A stretch of 6,102 bases of DNA, taken from the NCBI GenBank assembly GCA_038127535.1, contig JAYPHU010000066.1, positions 1 to 6,102 on the forward strand. Reading direction: 5' to 3'. Shown here piece by piece: positions 6,001 to 6,102 of the stretch (positions are counted from its first letter, which is position 1; each line of letters opens with the position of its first letter). A model generated the notes under the pieces. It was not told the origin of the DNA. It saw only the letters and a program-made list of their open reading frames with translations, and made no database searches. Both the position numbers and the translations under genes were made by a program. The stretch is from JAYPHU01 sp038127535. Its GTDB lineage: Bacteria > Pseudomonadota > Alphaproteobacteria > Rhodospirillales > UBA2165.

Positions 6001-6009
6001 GTATATGAT
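5978..6009 (+). promoter_or_regulatory. Candidate promoter of tRNA-Thr
   Basis: TTGCCG (5978-5983) could serve as -35. With it, TATATG (6002-6007, 18-bp spacer) or the overlapping TATGAT (6004-6009, 20-bp spacer) could serve as -10. A start near 6015 would give a leader of about 12 nt before the tRNA at 6027. Neither pairing is ideal, so the exact boxes are uncertain. Confidence 0.4.
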
Positions 6010-6026
6010 CCGCCTCTTTTCAACGC

Positions 6027-6102
6027 GCCGGCGTAGCTCAGTTGGTAGAGCAGGGGTTTTGTAAACCTCAGGTCCGCGGTTCGAGTCCGTGCGCCGGCAC
6101 CA
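6027..6102 (+). tRNA. tRNA-Thr (anticodon TGT), complete
   Basis: The gene is 76 nt with every arm visible. The acceptor GCCGGCG (6027-6033) pairs with CGCCGGC (6092-6098). The D-arm is GCTC/GAGC. The anticodon stem GGGGT/ACCTC encloses the loop TTTGTAA, with anticodon TGT at 6060-6062. The T-arm carries GGTTCGAGTCC. The 3' end is discriminator A followed by an encoded CCA at 6100-6102. It reads ACA (threonine) and lies on the strand opposite to tRNA-Tyr. The window stops exactly at its 3' end. Confidence 0.97.

Noticed and set aside
1..6102. CRISPR array, insertion sequence or complete integrase
   Set aside because: There are no regularly spaced direct repeats and no transposase or integrase motifs in any frame.

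Overview
The window looks like the chromosome of a GC-rich proteobacterium, most likely an alphaproteobacterium. The reasons are a tRNA-Tyr gene divergent from an rlmB-type methyltransferase, the codon usage, and a DUF1640-type coiled-coil gene. The organism is an inference; I cannot name a genus.

Layout: the 5' part of a tRNA-Tyr(GTA) gene runs off the left edge on the minus strand (1-61). A 190-bp divergent promoter region separates it from rlmB (252-1043), a TrmH/SPOUT-family 2'-O-ribose methyltransferase for 23S rRNA. A 368-bp gap follows. It holds a REPIN-like pair of inverted palindromes (1052-1129) and a separate long, interrupted hairpin (1244-1287). Next is a same-strand cluster of four genes: a phytoene-dehydrogenase-like FAD oxidoreductase (1412-3001), a homologue of 4-hydroxybutyryl-CoA dehydratase/vinylacetyl-CoA isomerase (3121-4632), and two half-size YeeE/YedE sulfur-transporter proteins (4643-5068 and 5071-5496). 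The last three genes are tightly packed, with Shine-Dalgarno sequences at or across the preceding stop codons. After the cluster comes a DUF1640-like coiled-coil/membrane-anchor gene interrupted by an in-frame stop (5581-5943). A complete tRNA-Thr(TGT) gene closes the window (6027-6102).

How the genes may work together: the central cluster joins an oxygen-sensitive [4Fe-4S]/FAD radical dehydratase relative, a second flavoenzyme, and a split importer of thiosulfate or another reduced sulfur species. A plausible reading is an accessory catabolic module for a hydroxyacyl-CoA-like substrate, with sulfur uptake attached, sitting between housekeeping RNA-related genes. No CoA-transferase, CoA-ligase or 4-hydroxybutyrate dehydrogenase is visible, so the substrate is unknown. 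The most notable detail is in the dehydratase homologue. The family's cluster-binding His and Cys are separated by six residues in the characterised enzyme but by five here, and an extra Cys lies between them.
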